Source of the DNA: a virus
Virus record (IMG/VR): IMGVR_UViG_3300043436_005154
Location: 1 to 51,267 of that record
DNA length: 51,267 bases
Direction: 5' to 3' (one strand)
Shown: piece by piece, positions 1-6,063 of the stretch
How positions within the stretch are numbered: position 1 is the stretch's first letter
How the letters are laid out: every line of letters begins with the position of its first letter
Made by a program: the position numbers and the translations under genes
Notes under the pieces: generated by a model
What the model saw: only the letters and a program-made list of their open reading frames with translations
Databases searched by the model: none
Told to the model about the DNA's origin: nothing

Positions 1-34
1 TAACAGTTCCATCAGCTAGGATAGTAGCCAACAT
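1..34 (-). CDS. 5' end of leftward gene, cut by window edge
   Basis: Read on the minus strand, an ATG at 32-34 opens a frame that runs off the left edge (MLATILADGTV...). Only 11 codons are visible, so no function can be given. It points the same way as the ssDNA-binding gene at 161-457 and lies downstream of that gene's terminator, so it probably has its own promoter. Three 17-bp direct repeats sit just upstream of its start (59-109). A different ATG at 39-41 is in another frame. Confidence 0.45.
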   Translation of the reverse strand, partial: MLATILADGTV

Positions 35-58
35 AATTCATTAAAGATTAATATATAT

Positions 59-109
59 ACAGAGAAACTATATGAACAGAGAAAAAATACGAACAGAGAA
101 ACTATACGC
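59..109. repeat. Three tandem 17-bp direct repeats
   Basis: The core ACAGAGAAA occurs at 59-67, 76-84 and 93-101, exactly 17 bp apart. The full units are ACAGAGAAACTATATGA, ACAGAGAAAAAATACGA and ACAGAGAAACTATACGC. The block lies between the start of the leftward partial gene and the terminator of the leftward ssDNA-binding gene. The fixed spacing suggests iteron or operator sites for a DNA-binding protein. Function is inferred. Confidence 0.6.
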
Positions 110-152
110 ACAAATAAAAAAAACACACACGTATCCCTACGTGTGTGTTTGT
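110..152 (-). terminator. Intrinsic terminator of leftward ssb-like gene
   Basis: A perfect 13-bp stem (121-133 with 138-150) closes a 4-nt loop. On the minus strand it is followed by a run of eight T residues. It lies immediately downstream of the gene at 161-457. Confidence 0.85.
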
Positions 153-160
153 GTGATGCA

Positions 161-457
161 TTACGCACCAAGCAACGCCATCAAGCTGTCTGCGTCGTCT
201 ACCACGCTGGTGGAGATTTCGAAGAATGGACGCTTCACGCCATCACGCTCTACGATCTCAAGGATAGCACGAACGTTTTGTCCAACGCTAATAGTAGCCT
301 TGTTCTCGCCCAGCGTGCGCTGTGCAAAGTAAGTTTTGCCCACGAGTGGACCGTCAGTGAACTGTACAGTAGCAGTTAAGTACTGTTTACCATTGGACTT
401 GGTTTTGATTTCATCAGCGATGCTAACGATTGTTGCTGCGAAGACTTGCGATTTCAT
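161..457 (-). CDS. Putative single-stranded DNA-binding protein (OB-fold)
   Basis: This 98-residue protein resembles the small OB-fold ssDNA-binding proteins of phages. An N-terminal strand (MKSQVFAATIVSI) leads into alternating strands (KQYLTATVQFTD, KTYFAQRTLG, VGQNVRAILEIVE, RPFFEIST), as in SSB-like beta barrels. The acidic C-terminal stretch DDADSLMALLGA could play the part of the acidic SSB tail that recruits partners, though it lacks the usual DDIPF ending. The likely role is coating ssDNA during replication or recombination. It is leftward, against all genes from 665 on, so it probably belongs to the replication block. It has a strong terminator downstream and a complex divergent control region upstream. 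Another small OB protein is possible. Confidence 0.6.
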   Translation of the reverse strand: MKSQVFAATIVSIADEIKTKSNGKQYLTATVQFTDGPLVGKTYFAQRTLGENKATISVGQNVRAILEIVERDGVKRPFFEISTSVVDDADSLMALLGA

Positions 458-664
458 AACTTTACGATTTAAGAATTAAGTGTGTATAACCTAGGGGTAT
501 ACACTATCCCCACAACGAAGTAGGGGTCAAGCCAGCAATACCCCATCACACAGTCTAATATACTAGTGGGGGGGGTTATAAACAGCATGTGGAAAAATTA
601 AAAATTTTAATTGAGGTATTCTAAATAAATTTGGAAAGTTTAAACATTTAAAGTATATTATATT
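458..664. promoter_or_regulatory. Divergent promoter/operator region
   Basis: This 207-bp intergenic region separates the leftward and rightward gene blocks. It holds a 7-bp hairpin (482-488 with 498-504), repeated GGGGT or ACCCC words (494-498, 523-527, 540-544) and a run of seven G at 568-574. A Bacteroidota-type -7 box TAAATTTG lies at 626-633. GTATATTA motifs face right at 653-660 and left at 556-563. Both blocks are probably initiated from here. No gene was seen in it. Confidence 0.6.
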
Positions 665-898
665 ATGAGTGAAGTAGAATTAAGACACATGACAACTGAC
701 ACAGGAGAAACTCTTTTGTCACATTACAGGGTAGTTAAGAATAGCTTTGATCAAGAGGTGGGGGTTCCAGTTATAGATGTAAGAGATGGGCTAGCTTATA
801 GAATGGCTGCCATGGAGATTGAGCGTTCTGGTAACAAGAGTAAGCACATCAACTATAATCGTTATCATGAGTCACCACGTAAAACCAAACATATATGA
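665..898 (+). CDS. Hypothetical protein, first gene of rightward block
   Basis: A 77-residue protein with no recognised family. It is mixed charge with a basic C-terminus (SKHINYNRYHESPRKTKHI), and the middle part reads like a short alpha/beta segment. It has no signal peptide or membrane segment. The ATG directly abuts a GTATATTAT motif, which may be a promoter element. Its stop overlaps the next start as ATGA, so the two are probably translationally coupled. A real gene is supported by its position at the head of a tightly packed operon. Confidence 0.65.
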   Translation: MSEVELRHMTTDTGETLLSHYRVVKNSFDQEVGVPVIDVRDGLAYRMAAMEIERSGNKSKHINYNRYHESPRKTKHI

Positions 899-1233
899 AA
901 AGTATGATTCACAGATGTAAGGTGCATTGTTATACAATGAGTCTTATGGAAAGAGAAGCTATGGGTATTAAAGATGATCCAGGTAAGTGGCTTCCATTTG
1001 CTATTGATATGGGAATGATTAATGCTATTAAAATGGCAACAGATGTTCCAAATGAAGACGCCTATAAAAGAGCTGTTATATTTACTACACAGGGGGAGAC
1101 GTTTATTTTAGACACTCCTTATGAAGAAATGGTAAGTAAGTGGACAGATTATGTAGACACTATGTTTAATCAATTCAATGACCAAGAGCCTCCATTTTTA
1201 CCAGGTGGGGGTGATGAGGATATAGATCTTTAA
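895..1233 (+). CDS. Hypothetical protein
   Basis: A 112-residue protein of unknown function, starting at the ATGA overlap with the preceding gene. It has a helical middle (WLPFAIDMGMINAIKMA) and a short beta/alpha segment (VIFTTQGETFILDTPYEEM). The C-terminus is proline-, glycine- and Asp-rich (PPFLPGGGDEDIDL) and probably disordered. A second ATG lies three codons in, so the start could be MIHRCK. It sits in a co-directional run of small conserved-looking phage genes. Confidence 0.65.
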   Translation: MKSMIHRCKVHCYTMSLMEREAMGIKDDPGKWLPFAIDMGMINAIKMATDVPNEDAYKRAVIFTTQGETFILDTPYEEMVSKWTDYVDTMFNQFNDQEPPFLPGGGDEDIDL

Positions 1234-1251
1234 TTATAAAAACCAACAATT

Positions 1252-1584
1252 ATGTTAGAAGAACAAAAAGTTCCAACGAAAGATGAGTTAATTACTTTTC
1301 TTAATGAGCAAATTGAAGTGAAAGAAGTACAACTTAAACTTCAGAATTTAAACACTGCGTTAGCAAAAGGTAGAGCTGAAGAGTTACAAGCTCTCAACTT
1401 TATTGGCAACATGACCAACCCAAGTTCAGATGTTCCACGTGGAACACCTCACAAGCTCACTGAAGAAGATTTGGCAAACAATCCTGATTTAGTAGAAGCT
1501 GGTTTAAAAGTGGGTGATGAGGTGTTAAAGTCTGAAGAACTAGTAGAAGAAAAGCAAACTAAAAGTAGAGGTTTGAAAAAGTAA
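1252..1584 (+). CDS. Hypothetical helical protein
   Basis: A 110-residue acidic protein. Residues 8-45 are strongly amphipathic and probably a coiled coil (LNEQIEVKEVQLKLQNLNTA). A Pro/Thr-rich turn follows, then an acidic segment and a basic tail ending SRGLKK. The ATG lies 18 bp after the preceding stop. The pattern suggests a small structural or scaffolding accessory, but no family was recognised. Confidence 0.6.
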   Translation: MLEEQKVPTKDELITFLNEQIEVKEVQLKLQNLNTALAKGRAEELQALNFIGNMTNPSSDVPRGTPHKLTEEDLANNPDLVEAGLKVGDEVLKSEELVEEKQTKSRGLKK

Positions 1585-1588
1585 AAGA

Positions 1589-2020
1589 ATGTCCCCACTC
1601 TATAAACTAAAAGATTACAAGGAAACTTTTAAGTTTGAGAAAGAACATCCAGAAGAATTAAGGTGGGATAACAAGTACAAAATGTACATGCTCACTGAAG
1701 ATAAAAAGATTCAGGGTATTTGGCTTAAAGATAAAAGTGAAATAGTAGGTGAAATATTGTTAACGTGGCAATCAACAAGTGTTGTTCATGTAGAAAGTTT
1801 TACAGTACTACCTTCTCATAGATCAATAGGACTTGGTCATGACCTTGTAAAATTAGCTATAGAGTGGGCGACAAATTCTGATTATAAACACTTAACTGGT
1901 GAGGCACGCAAAGGTGCTAGTTGGAAAGTGTTTGAAAACTTTGGTGCTGAAGAAATACTCATCTACCAAAACTGGGGTGGCACTAAAGAAGATTATATTA
2001 GTTTTAAAATAGATTTGTAA
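1589..2020 (+). CDS. GNAT-family N-acetyltransferase
   Basis: A 143-residue protein with the GNAT core. A strand and turn (residues 50-60, SEIVGEILLTW) are followed by VESFTVLPSHRSIGLGHDL (68-86). There, HRSIGLGHDL matches the acetyl-CoA pyrophosphate-binding motif (R/Q)xxGxG/A, and the next helix is VKLAIEWA. GNAT enzymes move an acetyl group from acetyl-CoA to an amine. The substrate here is unknown: a host protein, a phage protein or a small molecule. Its TAA overlaps the next ATG (TAATG), so it is coupled with the winged-helix gene. Confidence 0.8.
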   Translation: MSPLYKLKDYKETFKFEKEHPEELRWDNKYKMYMLTEDKKIQGIWLKDKSEIVGEILLTWQSTSVVHVESFTVLPSHRSIGLGHDLVKLAIEWATNSDYKHLTGEARKGASWKVFENFGAEEILIYQNWGGTKEDYISFKIDL

Positions 2021-2382
2021 TGGCTGTTGTAAACCAAGTAGATAAAAAAGTGGTGATTGATAAAAAAGAAATAGTAAAGTATCAAATAATCACTCATTGT
2101 TTTTTATCGTATGTACATTTAAGTGAAGCAGAGTTAGACTGCTTAACCTACCTTGCAATTAATGGTGAGCAGGAACTCACCTCATTATGTAATATTATAC
2201 ATGATAGAAAGATATTTTCATCAGCACAAAGTGCAAGAAATTGTCTTACAAAATTAGAACGAAAAGGTATGATTGTAAAAGAAGGTAAGAATAAAAAAAA
2301 GATTGCAATCAATCCTGTTTTAAATATTCACGCTAAAGGAAACATTCTTTTAAATTTTAAATTCTTAAGTGTTGAATCCTAA
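2020..2382 (+). CDS. Winged-helix DNA-binding protein (MarR-like)
   Basis: A 120-residue protein. Residues 36-90 look like a winged helix: LSEAELDCLTYLAI, then a recognition-helix-like SSAQSARNCLTKLERKGMI, then a basic wing KEGKNKKKIAI. The LTKLERKGMI stretch is typical of MarR-type readers of DNA. It probably acts as a phage transcription regulator or DNA-structuring protein. It overlaps the HU/IHF-like gene by 14 bp, which fits the conserved neighbourhood of these two genes in crAss-like phages. The target is unknown. Confidence 0.65.
   Translation: MAVVNQVDKKVVIDKKEIVKYQIITHCFLSYVHLSEAELDCLTYLAINGEQELTSLCNIIHDRKIFSSAQSARNCLTKLERKGMIVKEGKNKKKIAINPVLNIHAKGNILLNFKFLSVES
2350..2360 (+). promoter_or_regulatory. 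TTAAATTTTAA leader element before HU/IHF-like gene
   Basis: This 11-bp AT-rich word lies 8 nt upstream of the GTG start at 2369, inside the end of the preceding gene. The same word precedes the starts at 12479, 19276 and 34937. It may act as an AU-rich translation enhancer in a host that rarely uses Shine-Dalgarno sites. Confidence 0.4.
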
Positions 2383-2794
2383 AAAAGCTAAAGAACTAAT
2401 TAAACCCACAGCAGAAAAAACGCTGTTTAATGAGGACTTAGTAAATGCTGTTATTTCTTTTTATTGGACTGAGGTACGAAAAAGTTTATCTACTTTAAAA
2501 CATTCAAGAATACATATAACAAACTTAGGTAACTTTACGGTGAAGCATTGGAAAATTGATGACAAAATAAAATCATTAGAAGCTTGGGAAGAAACAAATA
2601 AGCAAAAAGGGTTGCAACAAATAACAGCTCGATTTAAAACAGCTGAAACTCTTTATGATTTAAAAAACTTAAATAAGATTATACTAGAAGAAAACCAGCG
2701 CAAAGATTTTATTAAACTACATAAAACTAAAAGCAATGTCAAATCTGGGAAAAAACATAATAAAGATATGGAAGAGCAAGGGTCAGATTCTTGA
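2369..2794 (+). CDS. HU/IHF-like DNA-binding protein
   Basis: A 141-residue protein resembling the IHF/HU-like subunits of crAss-like phages. Helices at residues 5-40 (KELIKPTAEKTLF, EDLVNAVISFYWTEVRKSL) precede a beta arm with IHITNLGNFTVKHWKID, which corresponds to the HU/IHF core 'i.l.gFGtF'. A long basic C-terminal extension rich in Lys and Asn follows. These proteins bend or compact DNA, possibly during replication or packaging. The start is GTG, chosen because it follows a TTAAATTTTAA leader and gives the full first helix. It overlaps the next gene by 59 bp. Confidence 0.7.
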   Translation: MLNPKKAKELIKPTAEKTLFNEDLVNAVISFYWTEVRKSLSTLKHSRIHITNLGNFTVKHWKIDDKIKSLEAWEETNKQKGLQQITARFKTAETLYDLKNLNKIILEENQRKDFIKLHKTKSNVKSGKKHNKDMEEQGSDS

Positions 2795-3068
2795 AGGAAT
2801 CACCAACTCTATATTCAAAAGAGAAGATGTAGAAGAGATTGCAGAACATAGAATGCAGATATGTAACAACTGTGATTTATTAGATGAAGAAGGTGATGGG
2901 TGTATGGTTCCAGGCACTGCACCATGTTGTAATGAAAAGAAAGGTGGGTGTGGCTGCAGCTTGTCATTAAAGACAAGAGCTCTATCTTCTGAGTGTCCTC
3001 TTGGTAAATGGGAAGCTGAACTTACAGAAGAAGAGGAAGACAAACTAAATCAAAAATTAGGACTATGA
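2736..3068 (+). CDS. Small zinc-binding (Cys-rich) protein
   Basis: A 110-residue protein with cysteines spaced for metal binding. CNNC at residues 43-46 is followed by GCMVPGTAPCC and GGCGCSLSLKTR, and a final CPLGKW. This layout (CxxC, a Cys-rich middle, K-T-R, CPxGKW) matches a small protein often encoded between the IHF-like and nuclease genes of crAss-like phages. Its biochemical role is unknown; binding nucleic acid or protein is plausible. The ATG lies inside the preceding gene. The C-terminus is very acidic (LTEEEEDKL). Confidence 0.7.
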   Translation: MSNLGKNIIKIWKSKGQILEGITNSIFKREDVEEIAEHRMQICNNCDLLDEEGDGCMVPGTAPCCNEKKGGCGCSLSLKTRALSSECPLGKWEAELTEEEEDKLNQKLGL

Positions 3069-3895
3069 GTATATTAAGATTTTTACCAGAAAAACATAAA
3101 TACACGAGCGAAGATGGCACAGATTGGTTAAGTGTTACTAGCTTTATATCTAATTTTAAACAACCATTTGACGCAGATAAAATAGCAGAGAAATCTTCAA
3201 GGAGTAAAAAGAGTAAGTGGTATGGAATGACACCTGCAGATATTAAAACTGCATGGAAAGCTGAAGCTAATAGAGCAACTACCCTTGGTACATGGTACCA
3301 CAACTGTAGAGAATCTGACATATGTTCTTTTGAAAATATGGAAAGACATGGTAGTACAATACAAGTGTTTAAACCAATTGAAATTGATGGGATTAAACAT
3401 TCACCTAAACAAAAACTTACAGAGGGTGTCTATCCAGAACACATGGTATATTTAAAATCTGCAGGTATTTGTGGTCAGTCTGATTTAGTAGAAGTAGTAA
3501 ATAACGTAGTACACATTACTGATTATAAAACTAATAAAGAGATAAAACTTGAAGGATATACTAATTGGGAAGGGATCACTCAAAAAATGTCTTCTCCTGT
3601 CAGCCATCTTGACGATTGTCATATTAATCACTATGCTCTTCAGCTTAGCATGTATATGTTTATTATTCTTAAGCATAACCCTAAGCTTACTGCAGGTAAT
3701 ATTACGATTCATCACATTTTATTTCAGGAAGCAGGAAGAGATCGTTTTGATAACCCTATATCTGCTCTTGATACTAATGGTAATCCTATTGTCACAGATG
3801 TAGTGCAATATGACCTACCGTATTTAAGAAATGAGGTTATATCTCTTATAACTTGGTTAGAGAATAATAGACATAAACTAAAACCGAAAGACTAA
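3065..3895 (+). CDS. PD-(D/E)XK superfamily nuclease
   Basis: A 276-residue protein with the PD-(D/E)XK core. Within GICGQSDLVEVV, D140 is the first catalytic acid, and HITDYKTNKE supplies D153 and K155 as the (D/E)xK pair. A preceding HNCRE/E helix region and a following helix (HINHYALQLSMYMFIIL) match the RecB/Cas4-like layout, in which Gln and Tyr residues line the site. Such enzymes cut or trim DNA in recombination, repair or packaging. The start overlaps the previous stop as ATGA, and the next gene starts within its stop. crAss-like phages carry a nuclease of this type in the same neighbourhood. Confidence 0.8.
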   Translation: MSILRFLPEKHKYTSEDGTDWLSVTSFISNFKQPFDADKIAEKSSRSKKSKWYGMTPADIKTAWKAEANRATTLGTWYHNCRESDICSFENMERHGSTIQVFKPIEIDGIKHSPKQKLTEGVYPEHMVYLKSAGICGQSDLVEVVNNVVHITDYKTNKEIKLEGYTNWEGITQKMSSPVSHLDDCHINHYALQLSMYMFIILKHNPKLTAGNITIHHILFQEAGRDRFDNPISALDTNGNPIVTDVVQYDLPYLRNEVISLITWLENNRHKLKPKD

Positions 3896-4266
3896 TGTGG
3901 TTTGATGTAATAAAAATGTTTGTGACAATAGCACAACATAAGAAAGAAACAGACACTGAACAAAGAGAAAGAGTTTCTAAACTATATCTTCAAATGTCTG
4001 AGTTGTTAGCAGATGCTGCAAAAGATTTGTCTAAAGATATTTATCCAGATGGGAAATGTGCTACTATGTGGGCACTTTCAGAAAATCTTTTAGACTATCT
4101 TAAAGAAAAAATAAATAGTGAAGACTTAAATATGATTGGTGGTTTATTAGAACAGTCATCAAGACTTGAACTTGAATATGCAAAACGCAAAGAGCCTGAA
4201 GCAATAAAATATTTATTTGATGCAGCAGGAAGACTCCACGCATTATCAATCTTATATTCTGTATAA
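3895..4266 (+). CDS. Hypothetical helical protein
   Basis: A 123-residue, almost entirely alpha-helical protein. A helix with DTEQRERVSKLYLQMSELL leads to a loop with DIYPDGKCATMWALSENL, then further amphipathic helices and a final LHALSILYSV. The 'IYPxGKC' loop looks conserved in style, but I cannot name the family. No membrane or signal segment is seen. The start overlaps the nuclease stop (TAATG), so the genes are probably co-translated. Confidence 0.65.
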   Translation: MWFDVIKMFVTIAQHKKETDTEQRERVSKLYLQMSELLADAAKDLSKDIYPDGKCATMWALSENLLDYLKEKINSEDLNMIGGLLEQSSRLELEYAKRKEPEAIKYLFDAAGRLHALSILYSV

Positions 4267-4267
4267 C

Positions 4268-4495
4268 ATGGAACAAGAAAAAATACCTACATTAACTGAA
4301 GTGTTAGATGAGTTTGATGCAGGAACATTGGACATGACACAACACGCTCGTAAGTATTATATAAACGAGCGTGATAAAGCTATGAATAAAGTTAGTTGGA
4401 TACACAATATTGATTTAAAGAATCAATCAATATTACGAGGTATGTCTAAACAATCAGCTAGAAGAGATCTATTAAGAAACACTAGTCTATTATGA
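4268..4495 (+). CDS. Hypothetical protein
   Basis: A 75-residue protein beginning MEQEKIPTLTEVLDEF. This ATG comes directly after the previous stop and removes an implausible 17-residue upstream extension. The protein is charged and helical, with a basic C-terminal half (SKQSARRDLLRNTSLL) that could contact nucleic acid. Function unknown. Its TGA overlaps the next ATG. Confidence 0.6.
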   Translation: MEQEKIPTLTEVLDEFDAGTLDMTQHARKYYINERDKAMNKVSWIHNIDLKNQSILRGMSKQSARRDLLRNTSLL

Positions 4496-4686
4496 TGTTA
4501 GAATTTAAAAGTCCCATACCTGTTATAGTGGAAAATGATAAACAAGGATATGCTATATATGTAACAAATGGTGGAACTTTTGAAAATGATATATGGTGTA
4601 TTGTATTATGTGATGGAGGGATTGTAAGACATTATCGCTCAGATCAAATTAAAATACATAGAAATGCAACATTAGATTTAAAATGA
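4492..4686 (+). CDS. Hypothetical small beta-barrel protein
   Basis: A 64-residue protein with alternating strands: PIPVIVEND, GYAIYVTNGG, DIWCIVLCDGG, IVRHYRSDQIKIHRN. The pattern resembles small SH3-like barrels seen in phage early/late junctions, where the 'DGGxxxxYxxxQIK' ending is common. The start is ATGATG at the ATGA overlap, so either Met may be used. Function unknown. Confidence 0.6.
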   Translation: MMLEFKSPIPVIVENDKQGYAIYVTNGGTFENDIWCIVLCDGGIVRHYRSDQIKIHRNATLDLK

Positions 4687-4880
4687 AAGAGCCTTTAAAA
4701 ATTGGTGATAAAATTTTAATAACATCTGATAAACTTGGAAGTAAATTATTAGCCACTGTAGAAAAAGGAGAAATTGTTATAGTTACAGGTTTTTCAGAAG
4801 ATGGTAAAATTATGTATCATCATGGTTCATTAGCTCTTTCTGTTAATAGTGATATTTATATAAAAATAAAAAATGATTAG
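4683..4880 (+). CDS. Hypothetical small beta-barrel protein
   Basis: A 65-residue protein with an SH3/KOW-like strand pattern (LKIGDKILITSD, LLATVEKGEIVIVTGF, KIMYHHGSLALSV, IYIKIKND). It is similar in style to the gene just upstream and may be an old duplicate, although direct identity is low. It overlaps both neighbours by a few bases. Function unknown. Confidence 0.6.
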   Translation: MKEPLKIGDKILITSDKLGSKLLATVEKGEIVIVTGFSEDGKIMYHHGSLALSVNSDIYIKIKND

Positions 4881-5385
4881 ATTATTTGATATACAAAATA
4901 ACAAGGTGGTTCCTACAGAACATTGTTATACGTTAAAGTTTTTAAAAGATATTATGGATGAGTTTCCAGAGGATCATTTAAAAATCTATGCCTACTTGTT
5001 TTATATGACATGTCCTAGTCCTGATGTAAATCCATTTTTTGATGTACCAGAACATGAAAAAGAAGAACTTATTCTTAAAGAAATTGACGTTGACTTTTCT
5101 ACTGATGAGGATCTTATTGTACAAGGTCTCAAAATGTGTAGGAAAATGTACGAAACACCAACGTATAGAGCTTACGCGGGCATCAAGAGTATGTTGGATC
5201 GTCTTGCGAAATACATGGAGACAACAGAAATTGAGCATGGCAGAGATGGGAATATTACTGCGTTGGTCAATGCAGCATCGAAATTTGAAGCTATACGTCA
5301 AAGTTTTAAAGGTACGCTCAGAGATTTGGAGGAAGAGCAACAATCAACAGTGCGAGGTGGGCAAAATTTAGCATATGATCAGTAA
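4873..5385 (+). CDS. Hypothetical protein, possible small terminase subunit
   Basis: A 170-residue helical protein. The C-terminal half (residues 95-160) has long helices and a motif GNITALVNAASKFEAIRQSF followed by RDLEEEQQSTVRG. The protein lies just before the RNA block and the large terminase. That position, the size and the helical makeup fit a small terminase subunit, which selects phage DNA for packaging. No helix-turn-helix is obvious, so this is inference from context. The last bases overlap a tiny basic frame at 5375. Confidence 0.5.
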   Translation: MIRLFDIQNNKVVPTEHCYTLKFLKDIMDEFPEDHLKIYAYLFYMTCPSPDVNPFFDVPEHEKEELILKEIDVDFSTDEDLIVQGLKMCRKMYETPTYRAYAGIKSMLDRLAKYMETTEIEHGRDGNITALVNAASKFEAIRQSFKGTLRDLEEEQQSTVRGGQNLAYDQ

Positions 5386-5485
5386 TAAAAGAAAAAGACT
5401 AAGAATTTGTTTTAAGCTTATGCTTAGAAACTATGGAAGACTTGGTAAAATTATTCCTGTTTCTCATTGGAACAGGTATATATAA
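5375..5485 (+). CDS. Possible 36-residue basic peptide
   Basis: An ATG inside the end of the preceding gene opens a 36-codon frame: MISNKRKRLRICFKLMLRN, then YGRLGKIIPVSHWNRYI. It is strongly basic, with a hydrophobic middle. It ends 3 bp before the first tRNA. The overlap with the upstream gene is like other starts here, but a frame this short could be chance. Confidence 0.35.
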   Translation: MISNKRKRLRICFKLMLRNYGRLGKIIPVSHWNRYI

Positions 5486-5488
5486 TAA

Positions 5489-5563
5489 CGCGAGGTAGAC
5501 TGGAGATGGTACCAGCTTGGTCTCATAAGCCAAACAACGTAGGTTCGAATCCTACCCTCGCAA
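5489..5563 (+). tRNA. tRNA-Met (CAU), initiator-like
   Basis: A cloverleaf can be folded by hand. The acceptor is 5489-5495 with 5556-5562. The D arm is CTGG/CCAG (5500-5503 with 5512-5515). The anticodon arm is 5517-5521 with 5529-5533, with loop CTCATAA and anticodon CAT at 5524-5526. The T arm is GTAGG/CCTAC with loop TTCGAAT. The first acceptor pair is C1-A72, unpaired, which is the hallmark of bacterial initiator tRNA-fMet. However, only two of the three G-C pairs typical of the initiator anticodon stem are present (the third is T-G). Four nucleotides rather than two separate acceptor and D stem. CCA is not encoded. Confidence 0.75.
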
Positions 5564-5693
5564 CAAAGCGCCAGCAGGCCACTGGATCGTAGTTCCTCTC
5601 ACGCTACCCATAAGAACAGCGCCCCAGGAGAGCTAGATCGTAAGCTAGATGGGTTTGGCAACTTCCCCACTGACGAGAGAATAAGTTGCACAT
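5564..5693 (+). other. GC-rich structured spacer between two tRNA genes
   Basis: About 130 bp at roughly 53% GC in an otherwise AT-rich genome, with no reading frame of note. Visible helices are CTCTC (5596-5600) with GAGAG (5628-5632), enclosing CGCT (5602-5605) with AGCG (5618-5621), and a 7-bp hairpin GCAACTT (5658-5664) with AAGTTGC (5683-5689). The word GATCGTA occurs twice. No T arm is seen, so it is not a plain tRNA. It is probably part of a polycistronic RNA block or an unrecognised small RNA. Confidence 0.5.
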
Positions 5694-5800
5694 TGTAGGG
5701 TGGTGAAACAGGCAAACACGCCATCTTGTCTCGATGGTTTATGTCGCTAATTTGGTAAATAATTGCGACATAAATGTAGGTTCGACTCCTACCCCTACAG
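5694..5800 (+). tRNA. Aberrant class II tRNA-like gene, anticodon GUC
   Basis: A 107-nt cloverleaf. The acceptor has 7 perfect pairs (5694-5700 with 5793-5799). The short D stem GTG/CAC surrounds a GGCAAA loop. The anticodon stem has 5 perfect pairs (5721-5725 with 5733-5737) around loop TTGTCTC, with anticodon GTC at 5728-5730. The T arm is GTAGG/CCTAC with loop TTCGACT. The 38-nt variable region (5738-5775) has a perfect 10-bp stem. The body looks like tRNA-Leu, yet the anticodon and G73 (5800) are those of tRNA-Asp. Position 37 is T, where a purine is expected, so normal decoding is doubtful. Confidence 0.65.
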
Positions 5801-5814
5801 CTAAATTAATAATT

Positions 5815-6063
5815 ATGGCACAAGAAGTTTATCAAGATTACGAACCTAGTTACACTGGTAATGCATTTATGTATAACTGGGTGTTTCATTACAATCCATT
5901 CACTGAACTATGGGCAGCAATACATAGAGATGATTATATGATGTATTGGGATAAAACTGATTGTATTAGATGTATTAAAAGCAAGAATATATCTGATTTG
6001 AAAGATCTTCTTTATAAATTAAAAGGAGATGTAAATGAGGTAGAAAAATTAATCAATGAGTAA
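5815..6063 (+). CDS. Hypothetical protein preceding terminase
   Basis: An 82-residue protein rich in aromatic residues (YQDYEPSY, FMYNWVFHYNPF, DDYMMYW), with a helical C-terminus (SDLKDLLYKLKGDVNEVEKL). The ATG at 5815 is chosen because the upstream part of the frame lies inside the tRNA-like gene. It overlaps the large terminase start by 8 bp, so it is probably coupled to it. No family was recognised; a terminase or portal accessory is a guess from position. Confidence 0.65.
   Translation: MAQEVYQDYEPSYTGNAFMYNWVFHYNPFTELWAAIHRDDYMMYWDKTDCIRCIKSKNISDLKDLLYKLKGDVNEVEKLINE

Noticed and set aside
4217-4267. 17-residue N-terminal extension of the gene at 4268
   Set aside because: It lies inside the preceding gene. 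The ATG at 4268 directly follows that gene's stop, in keeping with the spacing of all neighbours.
5670-5677. CTGACGAG resembling a hammerhead ribozyme core
   Set aside because: No matching GAAA segment with a complementary stem II was found at a suitable distance.
5564-5693. A third tRNA between the two tRNA genes
   Set aside because: No T arm with a TTCRANT-type loop and no acceptor pairing could be found, so it is reported only as a structured spacer.
5734-5814. Upstream extension of the gene at 5815 into the tRNA-like gene
   Set aside because: It would translate the anticodon stem, variable arm and T arm of the RNA gene. The ATG at 5815 is the sensible start.
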